Source: Indioceanicola profundi
Lineage (GTDB): Bacteria > Pseudomonadota > Alphaproteobacteria > Azospirillales > Azospirillaceae
DNA length: 64,000 nt
Direction of reading: 5' to 3'
Assembly: GCF_003568845.1 (NCBI RefSeq)
Contig: NZ_CP030126.1
Span: 310,001 to 374,000 of the forward strand
This document shows, piece by piece, positions 51,647-60,313 of the stretch. Position numbers and translations under genes: made by a program. Each line of letters starts with the position of its first letter. Position 1 is the stretch's first letter. The notes beneath the pieces are model-generated. The model saw only the letters and a list, made by a program, of their open reading frames with translations, was not told the DNA's origin and made no database searches.

Positions 51647-52485
51647 GGCGACCGTTCCGGAGCCTGCGCGACCTGAGGCGCTGCCCGTTGCAGCAGCCGT
51701 GCGCGCGCCTCGGCCAGCAGGGTCACGGCATCCGCCGTGAACGGCCCGCCGCAGGTCCAGAGGCTTCCTGGAACCTGCGGCCGCGCCTCCGGTCCCACGC
51801 TGCGGGCCAGCGCCGGGTGGGCCAGCAGCCGGCCGGACAGGGACGGATAGCCGTCCGGGTCCGTATCGGCCACCAGCAGGTCGGGCGGGCTGGCGGCCAC
51901 CGTCTCCACCGGCAGATAGCCGTAGCCGATCAGGCCCTGACCAGCGGCGTAGTTCTCCAGTCCCGCCGCCTGCATGACCGCATCCGACAGCGTGCCGGAC
52001 CCAGCAGTGAAGCCGCCGGGCGCGAAGGTCAGGGCGCTGGGCCGGGCGGCATCCGAAGGTGCGGCGGCGGCCAGCTTCGCCTCCATCTCCTTCAGCAGCT
52101 CCTCGCCGCGCTCCGGGACGCCGAGGGCGGCGGCAATTTCACGGGTCTGGGTGCGGATGTCGTCGAAGTTGGAGATCAGGCCCAGCTCCAGCACCGGCAC
52201 GCCGCGCGCCTTCAGCAACGCGACCGTGGGCCGGGTGGTGAAGCTGCCGGCCAGGACCAGATCGGGGGCCAGCTCCAGCACTTCCTCCGCCATGCCCTGG
52301 ACGACGGGCAGGTCCCGAGCCAGACCGGCCACATGGGACAGCCCCTCGTCACGGGACAGGAAGGACAGGGCGGCGATCCGCTCCGGCGGGAGCAGCAGCG
52401 CCGCCAACTGGTCGGTACAGAGATTGAGGGAGACGACGCGCCGCGGCGTCTCCCCCGTCACTTGTGGGCGGTCGGACGCCATGCC
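51643..52485 (-). CDS. btuF: Cobalamin-binding ABC substrate protein, signal peptide lost by frameshift
   Basis: The open frame from ATG at 52485 gives 280 residues (MASDRPQVTGETPRRVVSLN), with the type III binding-protein landmarks RVVSLNLCTDQLAALLL, ERIAALSFLSRD and APDLVLAGSFTTRP. It has no signal peptide. Just upstream, in another frame, ATGATG at 52529 encodes MMAAALLLGG; adding one G to the G6 run (C6 on the plus strand, 52501-52506) joins it to LSASAGMASDRPQ and makes a clean signal peptide. So the gene as written is either frameshifted or has a sequencing error. It overlaps btuC by four bases. Confidence 0.8.
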   Translation of the reverse strand, partial: GMASDRPQVTGETPRRVVSLNLCTDQLAALLLPPERIAALSFLSRDEGLSHVAGLARDLPVVQGMAEEVLELAPDLVLAGSFTTRPTVALLKARGVPVLELGLISNFDDIRTQTREIAAALGVPERGEELLKEMEAKLAAAAPSDAARPSALTFAPGGFTAGSGTLSDAVMQAAGLENYAAGQGLIGYGYLPVETVAASPPDLLVADTDPDGYPSLSGRLLAHPALARSVGPEARPQVPGSLWTCGGPFTADAVTLLAEARARLLQRAAPQVAQAPERSP

Positions 52486-52546
52486 GGCGGACGCCGAAAG
52501 CCCCCCAGGAGCAGCGCTGCCGCCATCATGCCCGCCGCCCGCCGCA

Positions 52547-54505
52547 TCAGAACCGCGCCCTGACGCCGGCCAGCACGCCGCGGTCGGGCTGGGCGAAGCC
52601 GTTCGGGTTCTCGATGGCGCGGTCTGCCAGGTTCGTGGCCCTGGCATAAAGCTCCACATCGTCCAGCACGGCATAGGTCACGGCCAGATTGACCAGCCAG
52701 TAGCCGCCAACGCCCTGATTGCCCAGGAAGCTGCCGTCATCGCCATAGACGACATCCTGCCGCTGGCCCACGAACTGCGCCTCCGGCGACAGGGACAGGC
52801 CCTCCACCGGGGTGAAGCGGCCGAGCAGGCTGATGGCGTTCTCCGGCCGGCGGGCCAGACGGGCGCCGGTGCGCCCATCACGGGCGTCGGTCCAGGTCCA
52901 GGAGGCGCGCAGCTCCGCCCAGTCGGTAGGGCGCAGCTCCAGGCTGGCTTCCACGCCCTCCACCTCCGCCTCGTCGATGTTGATGGAGCTGTTGCTGACG
53001 AAGTCGTACTGGATCAGATCGTCGACATCATTGGCGAACCAGGTGATGCCCAGCGTGGCGAAATCCGCCCGGCCGGCGGCGGCCAGATCGGTCTCGACCC
53101 CGGCTTCCCAGCCAAAGCTCTCCTCGGCTTCCAGGTCGGGATTGCCCTGATAGCCGAAATTATTCACGCCGTAGCGGTCATACAGGCCGGGGGCCTTGTA
53201 GGCGGTGCCGACGGCGGCGGTCAGCCGGCTGTTCAACTCCGGCACCTCCACCACGCCGCCCAGCCGCCAAGTGGTGCGGCTGCCGTAATCGTCCGGTCGG
53301 TCGTGGCGCAGCCCGGCGGTCAGGTTCAGGCGGCCGGCGACACGGGCCTGCGCATGGGCGAACAGGGCGACGCCGTCGGCCTCCGCATCCACCTGCTGGG
53401 TGAAGGGGCCGAACTCCGACTCCTGCCGCGTGTCCAGCTCCACTGTCTCATGCACATAGCTGGCGCCGGCCACCAGGACGGCATCGCGCAGCACCGGCAG
53501 GCCGGGCAGAGCGTAGCTGTTCTGCCAGTCCACGCTGGTGCGGGCGCCTTCGAACCGGTCATTGCTGCTGCCGCCGTCCACGGCATCGGGGGCGTTGGTG
53601 AAGCGGCGGTCATAGATGCTCTGCCCCACCGCGAGGCGGGAGGTCAGCGCGCCGGCCAGCAGGTCCAGCTCACCGGCCGTCTGCCAGCTCAACTGCTCCG
53701 CCCTTGCTTGGGAGTTCGGGTCGTCCAGCGGAACATTGTCGATGTCCGCATCCGACTCGCGCCAGCGGACCAGCCCCTCCAACCGGGCGGCGTCCAGCCG
53801 GTACACGGCCTTGGCGATGGCGGTGAGGTTGTCGAACCCGTTCTCCTCCCCATCGCCGCCGGTCAGCCGGTCCGGCGTGGCGTTGTCGCCATCGGTGGTG
53901 AAGCCCTGCAGGCTGAGGCCGTAATCCAGCCGGCCCATGGTGCCGAACAGGCCGGCCGTGCCGCGCTTGGTCCCGTCGGTGCCCAGTCCGAGGTCGATCT
54001 CCGCCACCGCCGGCCGGTCGGCCCCGGCGCGGGTGATCAGGTTGATGACGCCGCCGATGGCGTTGGAACCGTAGAGCGTGCTGGCCGGGCCGCGCACCAC
54101 CTCGATCCGTTGCAGGCCGCCCAGCACGTCGTCACCGAAATTGTAGGCGCCGGCAGCCAGGGACGGATCGTTGACCGGAAGCCCGTCCAGCAGGACCAGC
54201 ACATGGTCGCTGTTGGTGCCGCGCAGGAAGACGGAGGTGTTGGCACCGGGACCGCCGCTGCTCACCACGCTGGCGCCGGGCAAAAGGCGCAGGGCGTCGG
54301 GCAGGGTCTGCCAGCCGCTGGCCTCGATCTCGGCGCGGGTGACGAGGCTGATGCCCGCCGGCAGGCGGCTGACCGGCGTGCGGACGCGGGTGGCGGTGAT
54401 CACCATCTCCTCCACCTCGCTCGAGGACTGCGCGACAGCCGGCAGGGGAAGGATTGGAAGGGCGAGGGCGAGGCCCAGGGGGAACAGTTTTGCTTTGGTC
54501 ATCAT
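52547..54505 (-). CDS. btuB: TonB-dependent vitamin B12 receptor
   Basis: A 652-residue outer-membrane receptor. The start at 54505 gives MMTKAKLFPLGLALALPILP, a signal peptide ending PAVAQ. A TonB box (EEMVITATR) follows near residue 32, then the plug (PGASVVSSGGPGANTSVFLR, GSNAIGGVINLITR) and a 22-strand barrel that ends ANPNGF..GVLAGVRARF. B12 specificity is supported by the cobalamin riboswitch about 240 bases upstream on the same strand and by btuF, btuC and btuD behind it. The upstream in-frame extension to 54667 is rejected. Confidence 0.92.
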   Translation of the reverse strand: MMTKAKLFPLGLALALPILPLPAVAQSSSEVEEMVITATRVRTPVSRLPAGISLVTRAEIEASGWQTLPDALRLLPGASVVSSGGPGANTSVFLRGTNSDHVLVLLDGLPVNDPSLAAGAYNFGDDVLGGLQRIEVVRGPASTLYGSNAIGGVINLITRAGADRPAVAEIDLGLGTDGTKRGTAGLFGTMGRLDYGLSLQGFTTDGDNATPDRLTGGDGEENGFDNLTAIAKAVYRLDAARLEGLVRWRESDADIDNVPLDDPNSQARAEQLSWQTAGELDLLAGALTSRLAVGQSIYDRRFTNAPDAVDGGSSNDRFEGARTSVDWQNSYALPGLPVLRDAVLVAGASYVHETVELDTRQESEFGPFTQQVDAEADGVALFAHAQARVAGRLNLTAGLRHDRPDDYGSRTTWRLGGVVEVPELNSRLTAAVGTAYKAPGLYDRYGVNNFGYQGNPDLEAEESFGWEAGVETDLAAAGRADFATLGITWFANDVDDLIQYDFVSNSSINIDEAEVEGVEASLELRPTDWAELRASWTWTDARDGRTGARLARRPENAISLLGRFTPVEGLSLSPEAQFVGQRQDVVYGDDGSFLGNQGVGGYWLVNLAVTYAVLDDVELYARATNLADRAIENPNGFAQPDRGVLAGVRARF

Positions 54506-54512
54506 GTCAGGA

Positions 54513-54587
54513 CAGGCGGCCGGACGGCGCCTGGACAGGGCCGGCCGGCGGTTTGCGGACGGGCCGCCGCGGACACGCGGCCGTCCG
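54513..54587 (-). promoter_or_regulatory. Hairpins in the btuB leader, next to the start codon
   Basis: CAGGCG (54513-54518) pairs with CGCCTG (54528-54533) seven bases before the btuB ATG, where the ribosome-binding site should be. A longer stem, CGGACGG-CCGC / GCGG-CCGTCCG (54556-54587), lies just above. They may be the expression platform of the B12 riboswitch. Confidence 0.45.
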
Positions 54588-54747
54588 GAGCGCGGGGCCG
54601 GCCTTGGCCGGACCCGGTGCCTCACCGGACTGATCGTCAGAGGATGCGTCATGCGCCCTCCGTCCACGGCAACCCTACGGGCACGTCACCGCAAACGGAA
54701 AACCGTTCCACCGGTGCAACCCCGCCCGATGGCCGCGTGACGCATGA

Positions 54748-54962
54748 CGCCGGCAGGTCTCCTGGCTCTCGGGTCTTTGTCGGCCGCCCGGCCTTCCCAG
54801 TCCGCCGCCCCTTTCGCCGACATGGCGCGGAGGCGGGTTTCCAGTGGCATCCGCGGGGATGGACCCCGGGGGGCGGCCGGCTCACCGATCACAGTTGCGG
54901 GGGCAGCCGCGGCGTAGGCCCGGTTGGAACCGGGCCGCACACGCGTTCCCTTTTCACCCTGT
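54748..54962 (-). promoter_or_regulatory. Cobalamin riboswitch (aptamer) upstream of btuB
   Basis: On the minus strand the B12-box GAGCCAGGAGACCTGCCGG occupies 54750-54768. Upstream stands the conserved core GGCTGCCCCCGCAACTGTGA (54890-54909) and, at the 5' end, AAAGGGAACGCG. Together these are the hallmarks of the adenosylcobalamin/cobalamin riboswitch class. It is placed to repress btuB and the following uptake genes when B12 is plentiful. The expression platform is the 242-base stretch up to 54506. Confidence 0.92.
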
Positions 54963-55110
54963 CGTGGGGACCGACGCTAGGGCCACTCTATTCCTGGCGG
55001 AACCGCCGCCGCAAGCGCCGCCGACCGCTGCGGGCGCACAGGGCAGCCGTGCAATCTGATACTTGGGTACCATGGCGGCGGCGCCGGAAGGCAGGTAGCC
55101 TGAAGCCGTC

Positions 55111-55683
55111 ATGATGGGATCGACGGACAGACCAAGGCTCGGAATCACGGGAAGTGCCGGTACTGGCAAGACCACGCTCGCCGGGAGATTGGCGCAAACG
55201 CTGGAACTGCCGCTGCTGCCAGAGGCGATGCGCGCCATGCTGGAGGCGGGATTCGATCTCCACAGCCTGACACGGGCGGAGCACCGGTCGTTGCTGCGCG
55301 GCCATGCCGATGCGCTGGCGCGCGATCTCGCCCGTACCGATGGCGGTCTGGTCAGCGACCGCACCCCCCTGGATTTCGTGGCGTTCTGGCTGTCCAACGG
55401 ATACGGGGTGGAGGACCCCGATGGGACGGAGGCGCTGTTGGTCCGTGCTGTCGCCGCCATGGCGGAATATTCGCTGGTGATCGTCCTGCCCTGGGGGCGC
55501 CCCATCCCCGCCGACGGGGTGCGCAGCGCCAATCCCTGGCACCAGCTTCATTTCCAGGCGATCATGGAAGGGCTGTGCCGCCGCTGGATTCCGGCGGACC
55601 GGCTGCTGATCCTGCCGGACGGCGATGCCGCCGGGCCGGAGGAGCGCTGCGGCATGCTGCTTGAGCGGGTCGGGAGAGGCTGA
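55111..55683 (+). CDS. AAA/NadR-like P-loop NTPase (AAA_28)
   Basis: A 190-residue single-domain P-loop protein of the AAA_28 or NadR-kinase-like group. The P-loop GSAGTGKT is at residues 14-21 and the kinase-like SDRTPLDFVAFW near residue 87. It could phosphorylate a small molecule such as a nucleoside, but this is unproven. It is divergent from the riboswitch/btuB operon and convergent with the pentapeptide-repeat gene, which ends ten bases from its stop. Confidence 0.75.
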   Translation: MMGSTDRPRLGITGSAGTGKTTLAGRLAQTLELPLLPEAMRAMLEAGFDLHSLTRAEHRSLLRGHADALARDLARTDGGLVSDRTPLDFVAFWLSNGYGVEDPDGTEALLVRAVAAMAEYSLVIVLPWGRPIPADGVRSANPWHQLHFQAIMEGLCRRWIPADRLLILPDGDAAGPEERCGMLLERVGRG

Positions 55684-55693
55684 CGCCCAGCCG

Positions 55694-56995
55694 TCAGTCC
55701 TCGTCTGGGTCGTCGGGGGCGGGAAGCGAAGCGCCCATGGTCACGGCCCCGTCCAGATCGGCCCCGGTCAGATTGGCATCGACCAGAACCGCATCGGTCA
55801 GGTCCGCCCCGCGCAGGTCGGCCCCGGACAGGTTGGCGTCGCGCATCACGGCCCCCTTGAGGCTGGCCTGCTGCAGGACCACGCCGCTCAGATTCGCCGG
55901 CCATCTGCGGCCGGTGGGCTTGCCGTCAGGTCCCTTGATGTCCACCGACCCGACCCGCGCCTGATCCAGGCAGGCGCCCGCCATGTCGCAGCCGCGGAGG
56001 TTCGTGCCGTCCAGCGTGGCCCTGCTGAGGTCCGCATGCTTCAGCACCGCATTGGCGAAGTCGGCCATGACCAGCAGCGCCTCCGACAGCTTGGCCCCGG
56101 TCAGGTTGGCCCCCTTCAGACTGGCCCCGCCCAGATTGACCCGCGTCAGGTCGATATGGGCCAGATCCTGACCATCCAGATTGGCGCGTTCGCCCTTGGC
56201 CCCATTGGACTCGATCCAGACCTTGTGCTGGGCCAGCATATCCTGCACCGATTCGGAGAAGCTGTCGGCGGACCGGGTGAAATTGGCCCCCGCAATGTCA
56301 ACTCCGCCGAGGTCCACGCCTTCCAGATTGGCGCCGTGAAGGTCCGCGCCCCGTAGCACCGCGCCGCTCAGCACGGCGCCGGCCAGATTGGCGTTGCGTA
56401 GGCTGGCCCCGGTCAGATTGGCCTGGACCAGACTGACTCCCCGCATGTCGGAGCCGGCCAGATTGGCGTTCTTCATGTTGGCGCGGGCGAAGTTGCAGCC
56501 GGTGAGCTGTGCCCCGGCGCAGTCGGCGCCCACCAGAGTGCTGTCCGTCAGGTCGGCGCCGGCCAGGTTGGCATTGGAAAGCTGGGCCTCATCCATATCC
56601 ACGCCGGCCATGTCCGACGGCTGCACCCGCATCTGGGTGGGCGTCCGGCGGTCCAACAGCGCGCCGCCGCGAAGATCGGCCCCGCGCAGGATCGCCCCCT
56701 TCAGCCGCGCGCCGCGGAGATGCGCCCCGCGGAGGTCGGCGCCGGTGAGGTCGCATTTCACCAGGACGGCCCGGTTCAGACGTGCGGCGAACAGGTCGGC
56801 GAGACTGAGATTGGCGCCGGTGAAATCGCAATCCGAAAGATTCGCCCCGGATAGTTTCGCGGATTGAAGATTTGCACCTGCAAAGCTGTGGCCTTGCAGG
56901 TCTGCCAGCGCCATCATGGCGCGCGCGCCGCCCGTCAGTCGCTTTAGCCAGCGCTCATGCTTCTGAATGATGTTGATCAAGTCATGAGGCGTCAT
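55694..56995 (-). CDS. Pentapeptide-repeat protein with two cap motifs
   Basis: A 433-residue protein built mostly of A(N/D)LxG pentapeptides in blocks at about 30-111, 130-240, 270-350 and 367-420. These should fold as right-handed quadrilateral beta-helices. The start MTPHDLINIIQKHERWLKRL is a helical cap; a second copy of that pattern (HxxWxxxxGxxGxRANL) occurs near 246-275, after a Ser-rich linker. No signal peptide or membrane helix is seen. Some relatives mimic DNA and shield gyrase, others are structural; the role here is unknown. Confidence 0.87.
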   Translation of the reverse strand: MTPHDLINIIQKHERWLKRLTGGARAMMALADLQGHSFAGANLQSAKLSGANLSDCDFTGANLSLADLFAARLNRAVLVKCDLTGADLRGAHLRGARLKGAILRGADLRGGALLDRRTPTQMRVQPSDMAGVDMDEAQLSNANLAGADLTDSTLVGADCAGAQLTGCNFARANMKNANLAGSDMRGVSLVQANLTGASLRNANLAGAVLSGAVLRGADLHGANLEGVDLGGVDIAGANFTRSADSFSESVQDMLAQHKVWIESNGAKGERANLDGQDLAHIDLTRVNLGGASLKGANLTGAKLSEALLVMADFANAVLKHADLSRATLDGTNLRGCDMAGACLDQARVGSVDIKGPDGKPTGRRWPANLSGVVLQQASLKGAVMRDANLSGADLRGADLTDAVLVDANLTGADLDGAVTMGASLPAPDDPDED

Positions 56996-57117
56996 GAAAA
57001 ACCGCTAGACTGGAGGGCGGGCGGAACCATGCCGCCAGAATAGTTATGACCCGATTACACGTTTGGGGAAAGCGCTTCTATCCGTTCGGGTAGGGCAATC
57101 ATGCGAGGGAGCAGACC

Positions 57118-57870
57118 GTGGAAGAAAACCGCACGGAAACGAAGCACATCGTCAATGCCTACGACACCGAGCTGCGGACATTGCATGCGTTGATCTCCCG
57201 CATGGGCGCAACGACGGCGGAGCAGCTGGCAGACGCCATCACGGCAATTGTAGACCGCGACGCCGATGTTGCCGCCCGGGTGATGCAGCGGGATGAGCTG
57301 GTCGATCAACTCGAACGGGAGGTGGAGGCCCACACGCTGCGGCTGTTGGCCCTTCGCCAGCCTATGGCCCGCGACCTGCGCGAAGTGATCGCGGCGTTGC
57401 GCATCTCCAACAATCTGGAGCGGGTCGGGGATTTCGCGGCCAATGTGGCGAAGCGGGCCCTGGCGCTGAATTCCCTGCCGGAAGTCACGCTGGCCCGCTC
57501 GCTGAGGCCGATCGGGCGGATCGCCTGCGAGATGATCCATGACATCATGCGGGCCTACGATGCCGATGACATCAAACTGGCCATGGCGGTGCGTGATCGC
57601 GACCAGGAGCTGGACCGCGCCTACACTTCCCTGTTCCGCGAGCTGCTGACCTACATGATGGAGACGCCGCAGCGGATCACCTCCTGCACCCATCTCCTGT
57701 TCGCGGCCAAGAATCTGGAGCGGATCGGCGACCACGCCACCAACATCGCCGAAACCCTCTGCTTCCGGATCAGCGGACGCCTGCCGGATGAGGAAAGGGA
57801 GAAGGGGGATCTCTCCGCCTTCGAGGTGGTGAAGCCGGGCGAACTGCCGGCCAACGGCGCCGGGGCGTAA
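57118..57870 (+). CDS. phoU: Phosphate signalling protein PhoU
   Basis: PhoU represses the PhoR-PhoB response and controls Pst uptake. The GTG start at 57118 follows GAGGGAG and gives 250 residues. Both PhoU repeats are present: AARVMQRDELVDQLEREVEA and LREVIAALRISNNLERVGDF in the first, TSCTHLLFAAKNLERIGDHA in the second, with the metal-binding ERxGD/ERxxDH motifs. It is not next to pstSCAB or phoB in this window, so it is an orphan copy or a separated pho gene. Confidence 0.94.
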   Translation: MEENRTETKHIVNAYDTELRTLHALISRMGATTAEQLADAITAIVDRDADVAARVMQRDELVDQLEREVEAHTLRLLALRQPMARDLREVIAALRISNNLERVGDFAANVAKRALALNSLPEVTLARSLRPIGRIACEMIHDIMRAYDADDIKLAMAVRDRDQELDRAYTSLFRELLTYMMETPQRITSCTHLLFAAKNLERIGDHATNIAETLCFRISGRLPDEEREKGDLSAFEVVKPGELPANGAGA

Positions 57871-57895
57871 GCGCGGCCCGGAACCCGTCAGCACC

Positions 57896-57938
57896 GCGCG
57901 CCGTTCCCTACCCGGTCGAGGCAGGAGGAACGGCGCGC
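57896..57938 (+). promoter_or_regulatory. Perfect 12-bp inverted repeat touching the hemerythrin start codon
   Basis: GCGCGCCGTTCC (57896-57907) and its exact reverse complement GGAACGGCGCGC (57927-57938) are 19 bases apart; the second arm ends right before the ATG at 57939. The AGGAGG ribosome-binding site (57923-57928) overlaps the right arm. In RNA this would hide the initiation region; in DNA it could be an operator. Confidence 0.7.
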
Positions 57939-58373
57939 ATGATGATCACAGACCTTATCCGCGAGGACCATCTGGCGGCGCGCGACCTGCTGGGGGTGAT
58001 CGGCAACAGTCCCCAACAGGCGCATGAGGAACGGGCCGACGGGTTCGCGCGTCTGGCTGCCCTCTGGGCGATACATGGAAACATGATGACCGCCGCTGTG
58101 CATCCGGTGCTGGGGGCCACCCAGGCATGGCCCGATCCGGTCGCGGCCACGACGGAGCTGCAGCAGGAGGTGGAAACCCTCGCCGGCGATCTGGCCCGCC
58201 GGGAGGATCGGCACGACGCCTCCTGGCGCGGAGAGTACGAGCATCTCCGCGACACGTTCGAGCGTCAGGTGCAGGTGGAGCAGACGGACCTGATCCCGCT
58301 TCTTCTGGAACTGCCGCCCGAGCAGATCGCCAAGGCAACGGAAACGGCACGAAGCAGCCGGGCTGGCGGCTGA
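57939..58373 (+). CDS. Hemerythrin-like protein with degenerate second half
   Basis: A 144-residue four-helix protein of the hemerythrin HHE family. The first half keeps the pattern IREDHLAARDLLG (His near 10), then WAIHGNMMTAAVHPVL (two His near 45 and 53). In the second half the usual His-x-x-x-Glu-Glu iron motif reads RQVQVEQTDLIPLLLE, with Gln where a His is expected. So the di-iron site may be incomplete. It is on the plus strand behind phoU by 68 bases, after an inverted repeat. Confidence 0.75.
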   Translation: MMITDLIREDHLAARDLLGVIGNSPQQAHEERADGFARLAALWAIHGNMMTAAVHPVLGATQAWPDPVAATTELQQEVETLAGDLARREDRHDASWRGEYEHLRDTFERQVQVEQTDLIPLLLELPPEQIAKATETARSSRAGG

Positions 58374-58376
58374 GGA

Positions 58377-58742
58377 TCAGCCCGCCGTGAAGATGAGGGT
58401 GCCGAGCGCCCAGAGGAACAATCCGACCACGATCGCGATGGCGGCGAGCGCACCCCAGTGCAACGCCTCGTCCGCCTCCCTGTGGGCGTGGTCGCCATGG
58501 GTCAGGTCCGGAGGCATGCCGTGCAGGGCGTCGTCCGGCGTCGGCCGGATCGGCTCCGCCCCTGTGGTGATGGGCGGAGCGGCGGCAGTGCCGGTCTGCT
58601 CCGGCGGGCGGCGCAGCTCCGCCCCTTCCGCGCGCTCGATGGGGGTGGCGGCGGCGTGATCCAGCGGAGCGTCGCGCTGGTCCGGCGGAGCCTGTCGCTG
58701 GTCCATGGATGGGATGATCGGTTGCTGCGGGGTGGTGGCCAT
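58377..58742 (-). CDS. Small tail-anchored membrane protein of unknown function
   Basis: A 121-residue protein (start 58742, MATTPQQPIIPSMDQRQAPP; AGAGAGG lies about nine bases upstream) that is Pro/Ala/Asp/Glu-rich and probably disordered over about 1-95. It ends in a single C-terminal membrane helix (ALAAIAIVVGLFLWALGTLI). A longer open frame extends upstream without recognisable content. It is tail to tail with the hemerythrin gene, three bases apart. No family recognised. Confidence 0.55.
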   Translation of the reverse strand: MATTPQQPIIPSMDQRQAPPDQRDAPLDHAAATPIERAEGAELRRPPEQTGTAAAPPITTGAEPIRPTPDDALHGMPPDLTHGDHAHREADEALHWGALAAIAIVVGLFLWALGTLIFTAG

Positions 58743-58930
58743 TCGCGCCATCCTCTCTTTTTCTGGGTTCGGGTGGCCGTCCGGGACGTCCGCTCCGTCT
58801 AAACCTTCCCAGCCCCCGCCCGGTTCCAGACGTCGCCATCGAGAAGCCGGGTGGAACCTGCCGTCCCTCCGCCTGTGCATCCCGCCGTCCTCTCCAGGCG
58901 GCGGGCGGCGGCAGCCAGCCTGCCAGCCGA

Positions 58931-60313
58931 TTATGCCTGGCGAAGGGCGGCCGACCGGGTCACGCCCTCCGACCGGTTCTCCAGGTCGCTGGGCCCCATC
59001 TCGCAGATTTTGTGCCGCGCCGCGGCCAGCGCCAGCCTGACATCCGCCCGGTCATGCTCCTCCTCGGCCGCCCGCAGGCAGGCTGCGGCTGTCATCTCCG
59101 CGTGCTTCATCAGGCTGTCCCGCTGCTCCGCCGTGCGGATATGCTCGGCCAGCCGGGCGATGGAGCCCAGCAGGTGGATCGCCATGGCGGGCTTTGCCGC
59201 GCCCGCCTGCCGGATCTGGTTGAAGGCCGCATCGAAGATGCCGTCGAAGCCGGTCCGCTTCGCCACGATCCGGATTGTGCCTTGCTCGTCCTTATAGGTG
59301 ATGCCGGGCAGTTGCCGGCCCATGAGCCGGGACAGCGCACCGCGCAGCCGGTCGACCACCGCCATGGCCGTATTGGGGTCGTTGATGCCGGGCGATAAAG
59401 CGCGCAGGGCGATGTCCACCATATGGCGGATCGGAAACTCCAGATCCTGCGTGGGCGTCCTCTGGTCGCCGATCAGGACGTGCTTCTGGATGAGCGTCTC
59501 AAGCTCCGGGGTCAGCCGGTCCGGCGGGGAAACCTGCGCCAGCCAGCCATGCCGGCACATGAAGGCGCCGGCCCGGTAGTCCAGCCGGATCACCACGTCG
59601 GCCTCGCAGGCGGACTTGGCCAGATCGCCATACTCCACGGCCTGAACGTAGCCCTCCTCGGTGGAGCGGACGATGGCGAAATCCCGGAACAGCTCATCGG
59701 GGACCTTGTCCTCTCCCTGGCCCACGGTTGACGGGGCGCCGTTGGCGATGGGGAGGCCCTTGATGCCGCTCTCCAGCTCCGCAGAGACCCGCTCGATGAC
59801 ATTGTCCGCCACGACCAGCCGGGCCACGACGCTGAGGAACAGCAGCATGACCACGAGGCAGATCAGGGCAAGCAGCAGCGCCACCGCAACCGTGATCTGC
59901 GGCACCTCCGCCGCCGGCATGTCTTTCTGCACCGTGCGGAGCGCCAGCAGACCGTAGACGACGGTCATGGTGAAGACGCCGAGTGAGAGCTGGGTGCGGG
60001 GGTCGCTGGTGTAGGTTCGAACAAGGCGGGAGCCGAACTGGTTGGCGGCCAGCGACAGGACCACCATGGTGATGGAGAACATCACGCCGGCCAGTGTGAT
60101 GAGCGAGCTCACCAGCGCCGTCAGCAGGTTGCGGGCATCGTCCCCGCTGCCGGCGGTCAGCAGCACATGGCGGGGCAGGTCCTCAGGAACAAGGATCGAG
60201 TCCAGGCTGTAGGCGCCCCACCAGAGCAGCGCGGCAACGATGCTCAGCCCGACCGGCGCCGGCCATAGGCTGGTGCGCAGGCTTTCTCTCAACGCGGACA
60301 GCTTGCTCAGCAT
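58931..60313 (-). CDS. DUF2254 membrane protein
   Basis: A 460-residue protein of the DUF2254 family: four membrane helices in the first 190 residues (GLSIVAALLWWGAYSLDSIL, ALVSSLITLAGVMFSITMVV, and two near 135 and 165), and a soluble C-terminal part that includes DIALRALSPGINDPNTAMAV, the best conserved piece. It starts at 60313 (MLSKLSALRES); the frame is open to 60430 but without a match. The function of the family is unknown. Confidence 0.87.
   Translation of the reverse strand: MLSKLSALRESLRTSLWPAPVGLSIVAALLWWGAYSLDSILVPEDLPRHVLLTAGSGDDARNLLTALVSSLITLAGVMFSITMVVLSLAANQFGSRLVRTYTSDPRTQLSLGVFTMTVVYGLLALRTVQKDMPAAEVPQITVAVALLLALICLVVMLLFLSVVARLVVADNVIERVSAELESGIKGLPIANGAPSTVGQGEDKVPDELFRDFAIVRSTEEGYVQAVEYGDLAKSACEADVVIRLDYRAGAFMCRHGWLAQVSPPDRLTPELETLIQKHVLIGDQRTPTQDLEFPIRHMVDIALRALSPGINDPNTAMAVVDRLRGALSRLMGRQLPGITYKDEQGTIRIVAKRTGFDGIFDAAFNQIRQAGAAKPAMAIHLLGSIARLAEHIRTAEQRDSLMKHAEMTAAACLRAAEEEHDRADVRLALAAARHKICEMGPSDLENRSEGVTRSAALRQA

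Noticed and set aside
51974-55114. A 1046-residue open frame on the plus strand across the btu operon
   Set aside because: It is a high-GC shadow of btuB, btuF and the riboswitch on the other strand. The translation has no domain signature, and it crosses a structured RNA.
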